Origin: Trogon surrucura
Lineage: Eukaryota > Chordata > Aves > Trogoniformes > Trogonidae
Reading direction: 5' to 3'
Length of the DNA: 64,000 bases
NCBI GenBank assembly: GCA_020746105.1
Contig: CM036617.1
Location: forward strand, 162,758,912-162,822,911
In this document: positions 47,831 through 59,600 of the stretch, piece after piece
Position numbering within the stretch: position 1 is the stretch's first letter
Layout of the letters: the number at the start of each line of letters is the position of its first letter
The notes under the pieces: generated by a model
Database searches by the model: none
Seen by the model: the letters and a program-made list of their open reading frames with translations, nothing else
Told to the model about the DNA's origin: nothing
Translations under genes and position numbers: made by a program

Positions 47831-50800
47831 CATAATCATCTTGACTCATTGGTAAATACATAAAGCTGTTGCAAGCTCACTCAGACACATACACTGTGTG
47901 TATATCCTCTTAATGTGTGTGTACATAAGTAGGAATACAATAATGCACCAAAGTGGGTGAAAATTTGCTTCAAAGTGCTTTTTCCATGTCAAAGAGCCTT
48001 TTAAAGGCAGGGGAATTTCCATGAAACAATGTCTCATATTCTTCAAACTGTTGTAATATGATTTGAAAAATCAGACACACCTGGGAAAAAAAACAGTGTA
48101 GATTTTATTTATAAACTTCCTGTTGTGATATCTTGAAAGCGTATCAGCTGCGTGATGTGATTTTCATACTAGGTCTGTTTCTGATAAAAATAAGAGGTTG
48201 GAGTGGGGGACATTTAAAATTACTTTACTCTTGACCAAAATCAGTGATGCTGCAGTCAGCAGTGGTAGCAAGGTGGTATGGATGCTGTCTGTTTTCACAG
48301 GTCTCACCTTTACATTCTGCCTCAAAATGAAGATATTAGCCTTTAGTGGGGCTGATACAATTTACAAGAGATATGAGTGGTCAGTGCTCCGGCACAGTGG
48401 TTTGGTAGGTCAGGTGCACCAAGATAAACAAGCTCCTTTACTGTGTATACACCATGGCAGCCTATCCTGCTGATTGCATTTAACTTTCAGCAGAATGGAG
48501 CATGTAGCACAATTGCAGAAAGCAAGCTGGCCCACAGTGGAAATAATTTAAATGGGGGATTTTTGTTCTTTCAAACCACATTCTTCAACTTCTCAGAAGA
48601 CCAATTCGTAAATATCATTTTCCAGAGATCTTCTCAAGAGAAATGAGGTTTAAAATGATCGTATTTATATTGCACTCAATGTTTGCAGCTGTGCTTTACT
48701 TTTTTTTTTTCTTTTTTTTCTGGAAGATTCCCTACTTCATTATTTTCACAGCACATCTACATGATGGCAAGGTTCTTGACCTTGTGGTCACAGTAATAAT
48801 CCTCATCTGCCACTATCACAGTTACTGCTCTCACACATATTTATATCACAGCTGCTAAAGCTTCAGGATATTAGTGCAGTACCAATAATAAATATTAATA
48901 TTTCTATAGCAACCAATTGCTTTTAATTACTTTCACCACAGGAGACACGTGAAAGAAGAGCCAAGTTCTGGAGAAGAGAGATCCTTATTCAATGTAGTAT
49001 TTTCAAAGGAGAGAAGTAATGCAGAGGGAACTGGAAATTTGCCAACAAATGGAGACACCTGAAAGAAGAAAAGATAAATATTTAGCCACTGAGATCTGTT
49101 AAAGTACAAAACATCATCTATAATTCAGATTCAAAATTACTATAGTTAAATGTTGTCACAGCTGTACTACAAATAGGCCTATGCTGGCAAATTACAAGGT
49201 AAGTGTGAGATGTGTACCTAAGTCTTAACTTATTTTCTCTCCCCTGAATGCGAGGCTGTCTTTCGAGTACTTTTAAGGCCTGTTGCTAAATTTGTACGTT
49301 TTCATACTATAGTTATATCTTTATCACAACTCCAAGCCTGAACAGTGGGAAAACTGGAAAAAGAGATGACTCCAGAATGAGTCATCCACTGAAGACCTGA
49401 ATCCAAATTTTGTGCACATGGGTTGAGCAACCTGTGACTAGAAGAAAGGCACCAGAGAGAAGCTGCTGTGGCCACCCAGCAGAGGCAGCAGGTTCGGTCA
49501 TGGGAACTTCACATGCACCATTCCTGTAGCTTTCAAAACTATCTATCTTACCATTCCAGCATCTCCACTTGGTGCCAGAAGGGTGGGTATGTAAACTCCC
49601 ATGGAGTTTTAAAGACCCTCGTGTTGCAACAGGATTTGAGAGTAACTGGCTGAGGGGTGATTTGTCCCCTTCTGAATAACAGAGAAAAAGCATCGGAAGA
49701 GACGGAGCTGGACTTCCCATCCTCTGGCTTCCTAACAAGAATGTCAGAGACCTCTCACCAGTCTGTTCATCAGGAGTTTAGACATCAAGAAGTGTTGTCC
49801 TCTCACAGAAGGAAAGAGTGAAACTCAGTGTCATAAGAAAGTTAGTCCATCTGGGCTGGACAAGGAAATGATCATTTAGAGAGCTAGACAGTTCTGTGAA
49901 TATTTTAGGAGTCTTTATTCCTGTAGAGGATTCTCTCCCTTCCCCTCCCTTTTTCCTCTAATTTTGCAAATTATTGACATATCTTCTCCTATTAAGAAAC
50001 CATATTTCATCTTTCATTGTTCCGATTATTACTCTTGTTCAGCTGTCACAGAACACACCCTTCCTTTTTTACTATTCTTCAGAATTAAATAAGTTTCTCA
50101 TGTAGGTGGTGAAAGGAACAAGGAGAAATGGATTATAATCATTCCCAATAAGTCTTCACTGTGTCAGTAATTGTCTTATTCAGCAATGGTCCAGCAGTCA
50201 TCACAGCCTCTGCAGTCACAGGAAGCATAATTTCCAGTGTACCACTGGTACAGGCTGTGGGGGATGTATCGCAGAAGAACATTTCAGCTCCAGGCATACA
50301 AGAGAGGTCCCTAGATATGTCCTTTGAAGGTGTGTACACAGAATTAAAGCTCCTCCCAAAGACTTTGAGGGCTGAAAGGCTTGACCGTGTTTCTCAGGAG
50401 CCTGAAGACATTTGTATCTGGAGCTTTGACTGTCAGTGGAGATAAAGTGCAGCTGTGGAAAAGCCTGGGGTTTTGCAGTCTGTGTTTTGCTACTGGAAAG
50501 AAGGTTGTTGAGGGCTGCAAAAAGCATTGAGAACATGCTGAAAGTTCTTAAGAGGTACAGAAGAGTTTTGGTTTGTGTTCTGGAAACGATGTAGGGTTTC
50601 TGTGAAAGGAAAGGTTGCTTTTATAAGCACTGCAGTGCAGAGGGTTTGATAAATTCAGAGTTGACTGGGAAAGAAGCCCTAGTGTGGGATTTATCTGAGA
50701 TTGACAATCATATCAGGGTGAAATATCACCACAGAGAGAGCTGTTGCTTCTCTGTCATAATCTTTAAGGCTCCTTTGATTGTTGTGGATGGTGCAAATGA

Positions 50801-53369
50801 TAATTCTTGCTCAGTCTTTATCAGGTATAAAAGCAGTGAGAATATTTGGATGTTGAATGGGGGGCAGGGGGGTAGGGGAATATGAAGGGCTCTTTAGGGA
50901 GGATGTGAGGAAAGAAAAGAAGTGGAGTTATTGCCTGTCATCTCTCTGTCAAGATAAAGTTTCCAGAAACGACAAGTTCTTACAGTCCTTTGGTAGGCGA
51001 TGGTGGAGAGCTCACCTTAAAGGCACAATTTTGCTCTTCAGCTTGCTGGGCAGTGCAGCGCTGGGGTCTTTTGCCCTGGAACCGGACTGTTGGCTGGGTG
51101 ATTTTGCTGTGTTTGCAGAAATCCCTGCATCTTTCACATGGCATTTCTCCTCCCAGCTGGCACTTCATCAGCTCAGCTAGAAAGGTTTGTTTGATTATCA
51201 CCAAGTGTTTGGCTATTAAAAAAAAAAGCTGTCAGCCTCACAGCCTACAACTGTAATGTATAATTAAATGCATCCTATCCTCTGTTTCCAAAACACTGTT
51301 ACAATAATGTCAAGTTGTGATAATCTAGTGGAAGGCGTTGGGGAGTGGAGGGAGTCAGACGTGTAGGATGTCTGTGCAGCTTCACTGTGTGCATTGGCAG
51401 CAGTGCTAACCCAAAGAAAAGGGGCAGTGATGCCAAGGTAAAATAAAAAACAAATATAGAGATTTGTGTGGGAGCAGAGGGGAAAAAAAGCACGAGAGAC
51501 TGCAGATTTCTCCCTTTTCCTTCTAGGGACCTGTTTTTCCTACTGATGCTAGTGGTGTCAGGACCTTTTCCCTCCTCTTTGTAAGCAGTGTAAGCATGGA
51601 AGCAGATTTCCTGAGTGAACTGGAGGACCGTGTCCTTTCCTCACAGCACGACTCAGTGAGATATGTGCCCCACCTCATGTGGAGTGACAGTCATCCTGTG
51701 GCTGAATGGTCTTTCAGCCACACAAAGCCTATTTGCAGGACACTGGTAGAGGCCAAACTGGTGCTGAGCTTCACCTGTCTGTAGCTCTTCTCCTGAAATC
51801 ATCCTGCTGGAGGTATTGGCAGCACTTGGAAATGCATCCTAGCCTCTCCAGGCTAACAATCCCTGTTGAAAACCTGGGACAAGCAAAATCTTTGCTCCCT
51901 TTATGAGCTGAGTTCTCTCATGTAGTCTGCATGTATCACAAAGAAAGAAGTTGGAGGAAGATACAGCAGCACTGAAAATGCAATAGCATCCTGATCATGT
52001 TTTAGGAAAGTAACATTTTATCATCTCCTGAGTTGCTACCATTTCACACGGTAGATACTCAGCTCGAGCTGTCTGTAGTCCCTGGAAAAAGTGGTGCTTA
52101 GCTCTGTTCTCAGGCTCCCTCATCTTCTCCTCTGTAATTACACTGTCTTTATTCATTGTAGGTAGTTGACACTCACAGAAGTTCACTCAGCCTTTGCCCG
52201 CTTGAGCTCAAAGGAGAGGCAAGGCTGTTGACACCTCTTTATTTTGGAGCTATCTTTAAGCCAACTTTTGACATGTGTCTATTTCAAGGAATCAGTGGTC
52301 TATGAAAAAAACATCACCCATGACAAAAGTCATTGACACAAAATAGAAGCCTTGTCTACCCTTTCTCACTCCCTCTGACCTTCTTTCATCCTACCTTAGC
52401 AAATTGAAATTCTTTTGCAGTCACAATGGCTCCCATTGAGTCACTTGAAGAGTTGGGTGCAAAAACAATTAAGGCAAACAAAGCTTCTTTCCCAGTTGCT
52501 TTTGGCTCCAGCCGCTGAGCAAAATTTTCCATCTGGGACCTTCTTTGCGTATTGGATTATGCAGCTGGGCATTTCTGTGTAGCCTCTCACTTCTTGTGTG
52601 TGCCTCTCACTGTATCTCTTGCTTAGCTCTTTGACCTGCTACCATGCCCCCCTGCCTGGCTCATAGCAGTGTGGAAGTCAGACAACAAGTTCTTGAGAGT
52701 CAGCTGTGGGGCACGTGCTAAAACGACAAGGGGTGATTTGAGCCTCTGTTCCACTAAGCTCCAGTTTGCAACTCCAGGATGTTCAAATGTTGCTCCCGTA
52801 CTCCCTGTTATGGGTGGTCTTTGCATTCACAGATTTGTTTTGCTTTGTGGTTTTTTTTTTTAATAAAGAGTGGAGAGATGAGAAAGAAGCACAAAGATGT
52901 GGGGATTTGCCTCCCCTAGAAAATCTGAAAGTCCAGTTTTTCCTTCCCAAATGCAACAATCTCCCTGCCTCTCTGCTGCAGAGCAACAATCCTGACTTTC
53001 AAACACTCTGAAGAAGGACTCCAATCAGACAGCAGCAATACCTCTCTTGCAGGACTAAGAAGTACTGAAGTAACATGGCAGCTTTGCATTTGCCTTCTGA
53101 GGAGGGGTACTTTCCCCTACAGACAGTATAACAGCAATGTAACCGATGTTAGAAAAGATTGCATGGAGGCTTTCATTCTCGGTTGTGTACTTGAGTTGCT
53201 CATGGGAGAAAAAAACACAAACTCATACAGGACTTTCAAAAAGCAAGATTACAAAACACCTATGAGCCATGTGGCACTCTCTTTTTTTTTATGTGTGATA
53301 CATTTAAATGTTTATTTACAGGTGTTTTTTTTTACCACCATTGTTTTGAACTCCCTCCTCCCTACCCAA
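47831..53369. other. Gene-free unique DNA, about 5.5 kb
   Basis: No transposon or exon was recognised. Contains T-runs at 48700-48720 and several frames of 60-118 codons without domains. The 50.9-51.2 kb interval has overlapping frames on both strands (107, 88 and 74 codons), which I take as chance. Confidence 0.4.
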
Positions 53370-53560
53370 TTTATTATTATTTAATTATATAGTTTGTTAA
53401 ACATTGACAGCCTTTGGGTTTTATTGCACTTTGTCTCTCCTGGGCACTCTAATTGCATTAGGCACTTTGAACAAATCTGTTTGTGGTGCATATAAATACT
53501 TATAAAGTCTCTTTGTATAAATGATTTGGAAGCAGCACATGGCTTTAGAAATTATATCTC
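53370..53560. promoter_or_regulatory. Candidate conserved non-coding element
   Basis: A run of apparently unconstrained-to-code but patterned sequence: GTTTGTTAAACATTGACAGC, GGTTTTATTGCACTTTG, GGGCACTCTAATTGC followed at once by ATTAGGCACTTTGAAC (GGCACT/GGCACTTT repeated around TAATTGCATTA), then TATAAATACTTATAAAG. HOX/CDX, MEIS and TCF-like cores lie within 120 bp. Of all blocks here this most resembles a deeply conserved enhancer, but no alignment supports it yet. Confidence 0.28.
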
Positions 53561-54794
53561 AGACTTACTTTTCAGGACTGCATGTCAAATGTGGGTAAGT
53601 AGTTACTACATGTAGGAGAAAGCAACGTCAGAAAGGAAAAGAACCCTCTCAGCTTGTCATTTAGTGCAGCCTTTAGGATCTCATAAAGTGCCTACTACGT
53701 CAGGAACCATCTGAAACAATTCTGCAGATCTTTTGAGCCCAGTCTCCCATTCTCCCCTACCCATCTTACCTTCAATTTTTCTTCCATGATGAATGAAATA
53801 CTTATTTTTTTTCCTCCAACTTGTCTCTCTCTCTCTCCAATTACTTGTGTAGGGCCATGAAAAGAGGAGAATTGTTCCTGGTCAGTAAGAGAATCTCCTT
53901 ACTCTGATGAGCTAAGATCACAAGCAGTTTAACTGAAGAGGGTACAGAACGTTTTCCAGCACTGGTAGATAAAACATGTGTGCAAGGAGTTGGTTCAAGG
54001 TGTCAGTTATGTTTCCTTTGCCAGCTCTGCAACCCGTGTTGCCTTGTCTTGCAGAGCTCTTTAATTTCCTCCCAAAATGCATCAGCTTCAGAACCCCCTA
54101 AGCATCTCAGGGAAGTATATCCAGTTGAAAGTCAGTGGAGCTGACACTCCTGAGTGCCTATGGTACTTCTGAAAGGTTTGCCAAGCAGAAGCTGAGAAAA
54201 CCCAGAGGAAACTTCTTTTTGATGAAATTGATTCCTAATGAGGCAGTGGGCTCTCATCCTGAGTAACTGACCCAGTTTTCAAAAGCTAGTAAGGGTCAGT
54301 CGGGAGGTACTCAACATCTTCTCAAATTCAGGATGGTTGGAGTTCAATTCAAGCTCTAAACATAGGCTTGCAGTGTTGTTATTTTTCCTGCACCCGTGCA
54401 AGAGGTTTTCTCAGAGCTGGCAGGTATGGCAAAGAAGGTCCAGCAGAGCCTTCTGGAAGGACAACTGGAATTCTTGCAGAGCACTTTGCAGTAGTCAAAA
54501 TAATGTACATGTATGTTTTGGCCTTCCTTCAGTATAAATGGGGGCAGGGACTGGAAGTTAGGAGCAAACAAACTTGCTTATGCATCAATTAGTTTTTATG
54601 TCCTCTTAACAGACTTATTTGGCATGGCACTGAATTTATGCAGATGAATGAACAAAGGTGTTTTGCACTAGAATCATAGCTCAAAGGCTAACATAGGTTG
54701 ATCAGGACCTCTGTATGTAGTCCAAATGCTGTTTCAGAGCAAGGCTAACTTCAAAATTACATCAGAATACAGATCTTTTATCCGAGTTTTGCGT
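53561..54794. other. Unique sequence, nothing recognised
   Basis: Contains a short CT-dinucleotide run near 53825-53839. No exon or element was recognised. Confidence 0.45.
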
Positions 54795-55515
54795 ATCTCA
54801 GGAGATAGAAATGGGGAGCCATCTAGGCTGGAAGATATCTTTGAAGGTGGCCTAGTCCAGCCTTCCACTCAGACAATTCCAGTTAGGACATGCTGCTCAG
54901 GGCCTCATACTGGGGAACTCGTAACTCAACACAACACTCTTCATGAAGTCTCAGAAGTGCCAAGAAGAGGGCAATAATCACTTCCTCCAGCCTGCTGGTT
55001 ACCTTCTTACTGACACAGCCAAGTACAGGGTTGGCCTTCTTTGCTGCAAGGACACACTTTCTTGTTCAGTTCCTATTACTGGGACTTCTCAATTTCTTTA
55101 TGCAAAGCTACTTTCCAGCCAGTCGGTCCCTGGCCTGCACTGTTGCATGGAGTTATTCCATCCCTTGTGAAGGACTTGGCATTTGCCTTTCTAGAACTTC
55201 ATGGTCCTGCCAGTCCATTTTTGCAGCCTGTCTAAGTCCCTCTAGATAGCAGTCGTACTCTCCATGATGGCAGCTGGTCCTGGTTTGGTATCGTCTGCAA
55301 CCTTATGTGGAGCGAGATTTACCTCATCACCATGGTTGCTTGCAATCATGATAAATGATATTGGTCCGGTATTAGTTGCCGAGAGATGCCACTGGTAAGG
55401 TTCTGCCAGCTGGACTTGTTACTGCTCATAGCCACTGTCTGAGCCCAACCAATTTTCCATCCTCTGACCAACAATTTACCCAGTCTGTAGTTCACCAGTT
55501 TGGTTATGGAGAGTC
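54795..55515 (-). mobile_element. Degraded CR1 LINE, longer fragment
   Basis: Old minus-oriented CR1 of about 720 bp. Ordered blocks of the CR1 3' half are still visible: GGCTGGAAGATATCTTTGAA at the 3' end, AATCACTTCCTCCAGCCTGC, GGCCTTCTTTGCTGC, TTTCCAGCCAGTCGGTC, TTGCATGGAGTTATTCC, GGACTTGGCATTTGCC, TGGTATCGTCTGCAACCTTA and CATGATAAATGATATTGG. The block between about 54930 and 54950 is shortened by deletion. Divergence is clearly higher than in the 16.2-kb copy. Overlapping plus frames of 64-83 codons are not genes. Confidence 0.82.
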
Positions 55516-55580
55516 CATAGCCTCCCTGGTTTCCTTCTCCAGTGCTTAATCACACTCACAGTGAAGAAGGAGATGGACAT
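55516..55580 (-). mobile_element. Possible second CR1 3' scrap
   Basis: TTCTCCAGTGCTTAATCACACTCACAGTGAAGAAG resembles a CR1 segment that lies nearer the 3' end than the sequence just before it. Its position suggests a separate small CR1 piece or a rearrangement rather than a continuation. The match is short. Confidence 0.4.
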
Positions 55581-56046
55581 GCTCTCAGTCTTGCTCCTCT
55601 ATGGTGTTTGGAGACATCTGGGGCTAGATGTTCAAAAGAGGTTTCTGGGTGTCCTGCAGGCTATGCTATAGTCTAGAAGACTGCTCAGAAAGGAAGCTGG
55701 CAATCCCTACCCTATATAAATAGTATAGGGGTATGGCTGAGGAGACAGAAGGCTGGTGAGTCTTGTTTTGACACACACAGCCCGTGCTTGTGGGAGTTAT
55801 ATGGTAGCTGTAAATTTGAATCAGTTGTGCATGACAAATCTTATCTGTATATTGCGGCTTTGCTTGTGCAACAGAACAGCCCCAGTGGGGCCCAGATTAG
55901 ATTTGTATGGCAAGCACAGTCAAAACCAGGCATTTTTCCTTTGAGAAAATGTGCATGCTTTGAGCAGAAATCTGTGGGAAAAGTAAATAAGTAGCATTTT
56001 GATCCATTAGGTGCAGGATAATACCTAAGGATAAGAGCTAAGTAAC
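55581..56046. other. Unique sequence between CR1 and LTR
   Basis: No element was recognised. Frames of 62-68 codons have no features. Confidence 0.45.
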
Positions 56047-56633
56047 TGTACTGGTTTAGGCTGGGATAGAGTTAATTTTCTAGTAGCTTGTATGGTGCTA
56101 TGTCCTGGATTTGTGAGGAAAACAATATTGATAACACACCAATGTTTTAGCTGTTGCTGAGTGGTACTCGCACGTTGTCAAGGCCTCTTCTGCTTTTCAT
56201 ATTGCCCTGCCAGCGAGCAGGCTGGGGGTGCACAAGAAGTTGAGAGGTGACATGGCTGAGAGAGCTGACCCCAACTGAGCAAAGGGCTACTCCATATCAT
56301 ATGATGTCCTGCTCAGCAGTGAAAGGCTGGGGGAAGGACAAGGAAAGGGGGATATTTGCAGTGATGATTATCTTCCCAAGTAAACATTATGCACAATGAA
56401 GCCCTGCTTTCCAGGGCATAGCTAAACATCTGCGTGCCAATGGGAAGTAACAAATGAATCCTTTGCTTTGCTTTGCTTTCATGTGTAGCTTTTGCTTTAC
56501 CTATTGCACTGTCTTTGTATCAAACCACAAGTTTTCACACTCTTACTCTTCCATTTGTTTTCCCCATCCCACTGTGGGAAGCAAGTGAGTGGCTGTGTTG
56601 GTTTTAGCTGCCTACTGGGGTTAAACCACAACA
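56047..56633 (+). mobile_element. Solo LTR, avian ERVL-like, about 587 bp
   Basis: Plus-oriented LTR recognised from memory of a very common passerine LTR. It starts TGTACTGGTTTAGGCTGGG and AGAGTTAATTTTC, carries TGTTTTAGCTGTTGCTGAG, the block AGCGAGCAGGCTGGGGGTGC, CATATCATATGATGTCCTGC, TCTTCCCAAGTAA and GCCCTGCTTTCC, and ends GGGGTTAAACCACAACA. The TG...CA ends are intact. Where related copies have a TATA box just before the GCTGGGGGAAG block, this one reads CAGCAGTGAAAGGC, and the expected polyadenylation signal reads ATTGCACTG, so its promoter and polyadenylation signals look decayed. A (CTTTG)3 run sits at about 56463-56477. I see no target duplication (GTAAC left, TTGCT right). No internal retroviral genes adjoin it. 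Confidence 0.85.
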
Positions 56634-59600
56634 TTGCTATTTATGATTAATTGCATGGAAAACATGTTAAAGACTGGTGCAAACCACCTCCTCTATTTTG
56701 TTGCCTGAGTTAAGTACCTTGGACTTTACTGAGATTTTCAGTCTTTGGCAAAATTTTAGAAACACTTTCCTTTTATAAGGACTAAGTCAATAGCTGTAAA
56801 AAGAGAGCTGCCACTGAGCTTGTGTGCTGCTGGAGCAAGGTAAGAAAAACAAAAGCTGAGCTCTAGCAATAAACATCAGACCAGGAATGGTAAGATTTGT
56901 TCAACAACTTACTGAGTAGTCAGTCCAGTGTACTGGTCATGGCTGGTTTATCACTTTTAGATTGATATTCATGCATATTTTTATAAATAGAATGAAGATG
57001 AGGATTTTTTCTGCTGGGTCGTGTATTTTTTTTCAAGCTTGTTTCCTTTTTTTCTCCTTATATATTCTATGTAATCCGACACTGATACCTTAATAAAATA
57101 TTCTTACCTCTCATATAGAAGATCTACCATTGCTTTTAATTAACAAATCATCAGCCAGTATTTGACAGGCCATTTTCAGCCTCATTACAAATGTATTCTT
57201 AATTAAATTTCAGGTATATTCAATATTCTGTAAATCATAGAAGAGTGTTTTCTCTTTCGACTATTCTATAGTAAATATAACAGATATGTTGTCTGCCAAT
57301 AGCACGTCCTTAGAATAAAGTAAAGTAACATTAATGGGGAGTTAAATACTGTGTAAACTCGCATCCTCAGAGTGGAGCTGAATTTGGTAGCTTCCCCAGC
57401 TGGAGAACAGTTAGAAAACTGTTGACTGACTCATCAAGAAGATTTTTCCGTAGGAAGAAAAAAAAAAAAAAGCTTGGAAGTCCTTAGTCTGTGGGCTTCT
57501 CAGGAATGGCGTTTCAGAGTTGGAGAGAAAGAGGAAGAAAAAAAGAATACAAATCAAAGGTGAGCAGAGGAATTCAATATTGCATGCTAGACATCTTCTC
57601 TCCAGTAAGCTGGTTGTACCTAATACTCTGACATTCTTGCATATAATATCTATGGTTGGTTATATTCCAGACAACCTTTTCATGCTGACATTTTCTCTTT
57701 CTCCTTTCTTAACAAACCAAATATCAGTTAAACTGGCTAGGTGACATGAGGTTTTTCTTAAGGCTCTTGAAGGATGCCCTGCACTCTGTTTGCCACTAGA
57801 AAGGCACCTGTTACTGGGCATTTCCACGTGCCATGAACTGGCTGATGATGTTCAGGAAAGCATCTAAAAGCCAAGGGCAAGTACTAAGGAGAAGGTTTGC
57901 AGCTGACAGGAACTACCATAAAATATCTATTCTTCACACTATTTTAATCTATTTTAGGTCCTATAGGACTATCTGAGAGACATTGAAGCATATCGGATGC
58001 TCACAGTACTAATTCTCTGAGTCTGGTCTGGACTTCTGTAGTACTAATAGTTCTGCTTAACTGCACTCAGATGATGCTCCAATGTGTTTACCACCTCCAA
58101 GCTGACATTCTCCACCTCTTTCAAAAAGCTTAGTATGATTTCTAAGAGGTACATATTTTAAATAAGGATGACCCACACTGATACTGACATTAGTTTTGCT
58201 GATGCCCAACAAAAAAAAAGACCGTACAAGCTGAAAAACACAGAATTGATTTCACATTTGTTTGCAGCAGCAGGACATAAAATTGCAGCGGATTGGAAAC
58301 CAAAGGAAGTTCCGTGTCCAAAAGAAAAAGGCTGAAGGGATGTTTGGAAGTGATGATAACGGAAAAGTTAACTGATGTCAGAAGTGATTACACATGAGGC
58401 TTCCACACAGTGTAGCCTCATGTCTACAACTTTATTCAGCCAAATTCAGCACTATCCATTGCCTGTTGTCCCCAGCTGCCCCAACAATATTTCACACTTC
58501 TGCAAATGCTGGTTAATATAACATTCTACTCTGCTGCTTATGGACATATATCAAAAAGATGGCTTAATTTCCAAAAGGCTGTGATGTATATGAAAATAGT
58601 GCCACATGTAAGATCACTACTAATACATTGTCCAGTGCATTTTGTTGGACCATGCCTTAATCTGTCAGCTTTTTACTCCTGATTTGTGCTACAGTTAATT
58701 TTCTCTTTTGATCAAAATGAAAATAAAGAGGAACAAAAAGCACAGACTGGGTAGATAAAGTAGTTTATATCTTTATTGTGACACCTAAAATAAAAGCTCT
58801 ACTGAACCATAGTTTTTAAACCCACTGGAAATAAGGTTGAATTGGTGGGGTTGGAACTAATTATTTCCACTCCTCCTTCTCTTGTCTCCTTTAATCTTCC
58901 CAGCAAGATAAAACTGAATAGCAGAGGTGGGTAAACATCTTAGTTTTCAAATGACAAAACTGAGCTATGTGCATGAAAGTCTAATCAATAGAGCAGAGCA
59001 GGAATTCTGTGATCCAACATTTTCTAATTAGAAAATGCAGATTTGAACATTGTGTAATGGGACAGAGGGAAAGACAGGGAAAAAAAGTATATTTTCATAA
59101 AGCAAAAAAAGTTTCTGTTAAAAGACTTGTGCAATAACATTACAATCTTTCATATTGAAACAAGTTTTAATTTGCTTATTACTTCAGCTAGAAATCTAAG
59201 ATACGATAATGATAAAATAACTATATCATTAAATGATTATATTTTAAAAGTTAATTATAAGCTTCTATATTCAAGTTTAGAAATATTTAGCATAAAAAAT
59301 TGAAACCTTCTGGTGGTATCAAGAAAAGATTTGACTAAACAAAAATAAAAGCCTCGAGTTTGTTTTATGTAGCATTTTAAATGTTGTTCAGGTTTTTTAA
59401 CTTCAAGCATAAAGACACCACAAAATCTTGTGAAATATCTTGTAGCACGGACAATTTTACTCTTGCTCAGAATTTGTCATCATTAAAATCTATCAGCAGA
59501 GCTTTTTGAAACAAAATAAAGACATCGGAATTATTGCTTGATTAGACATAATTTACTTCTCCTTACTTGCACAGATACCACGTGAACTTAATGAAAACTT

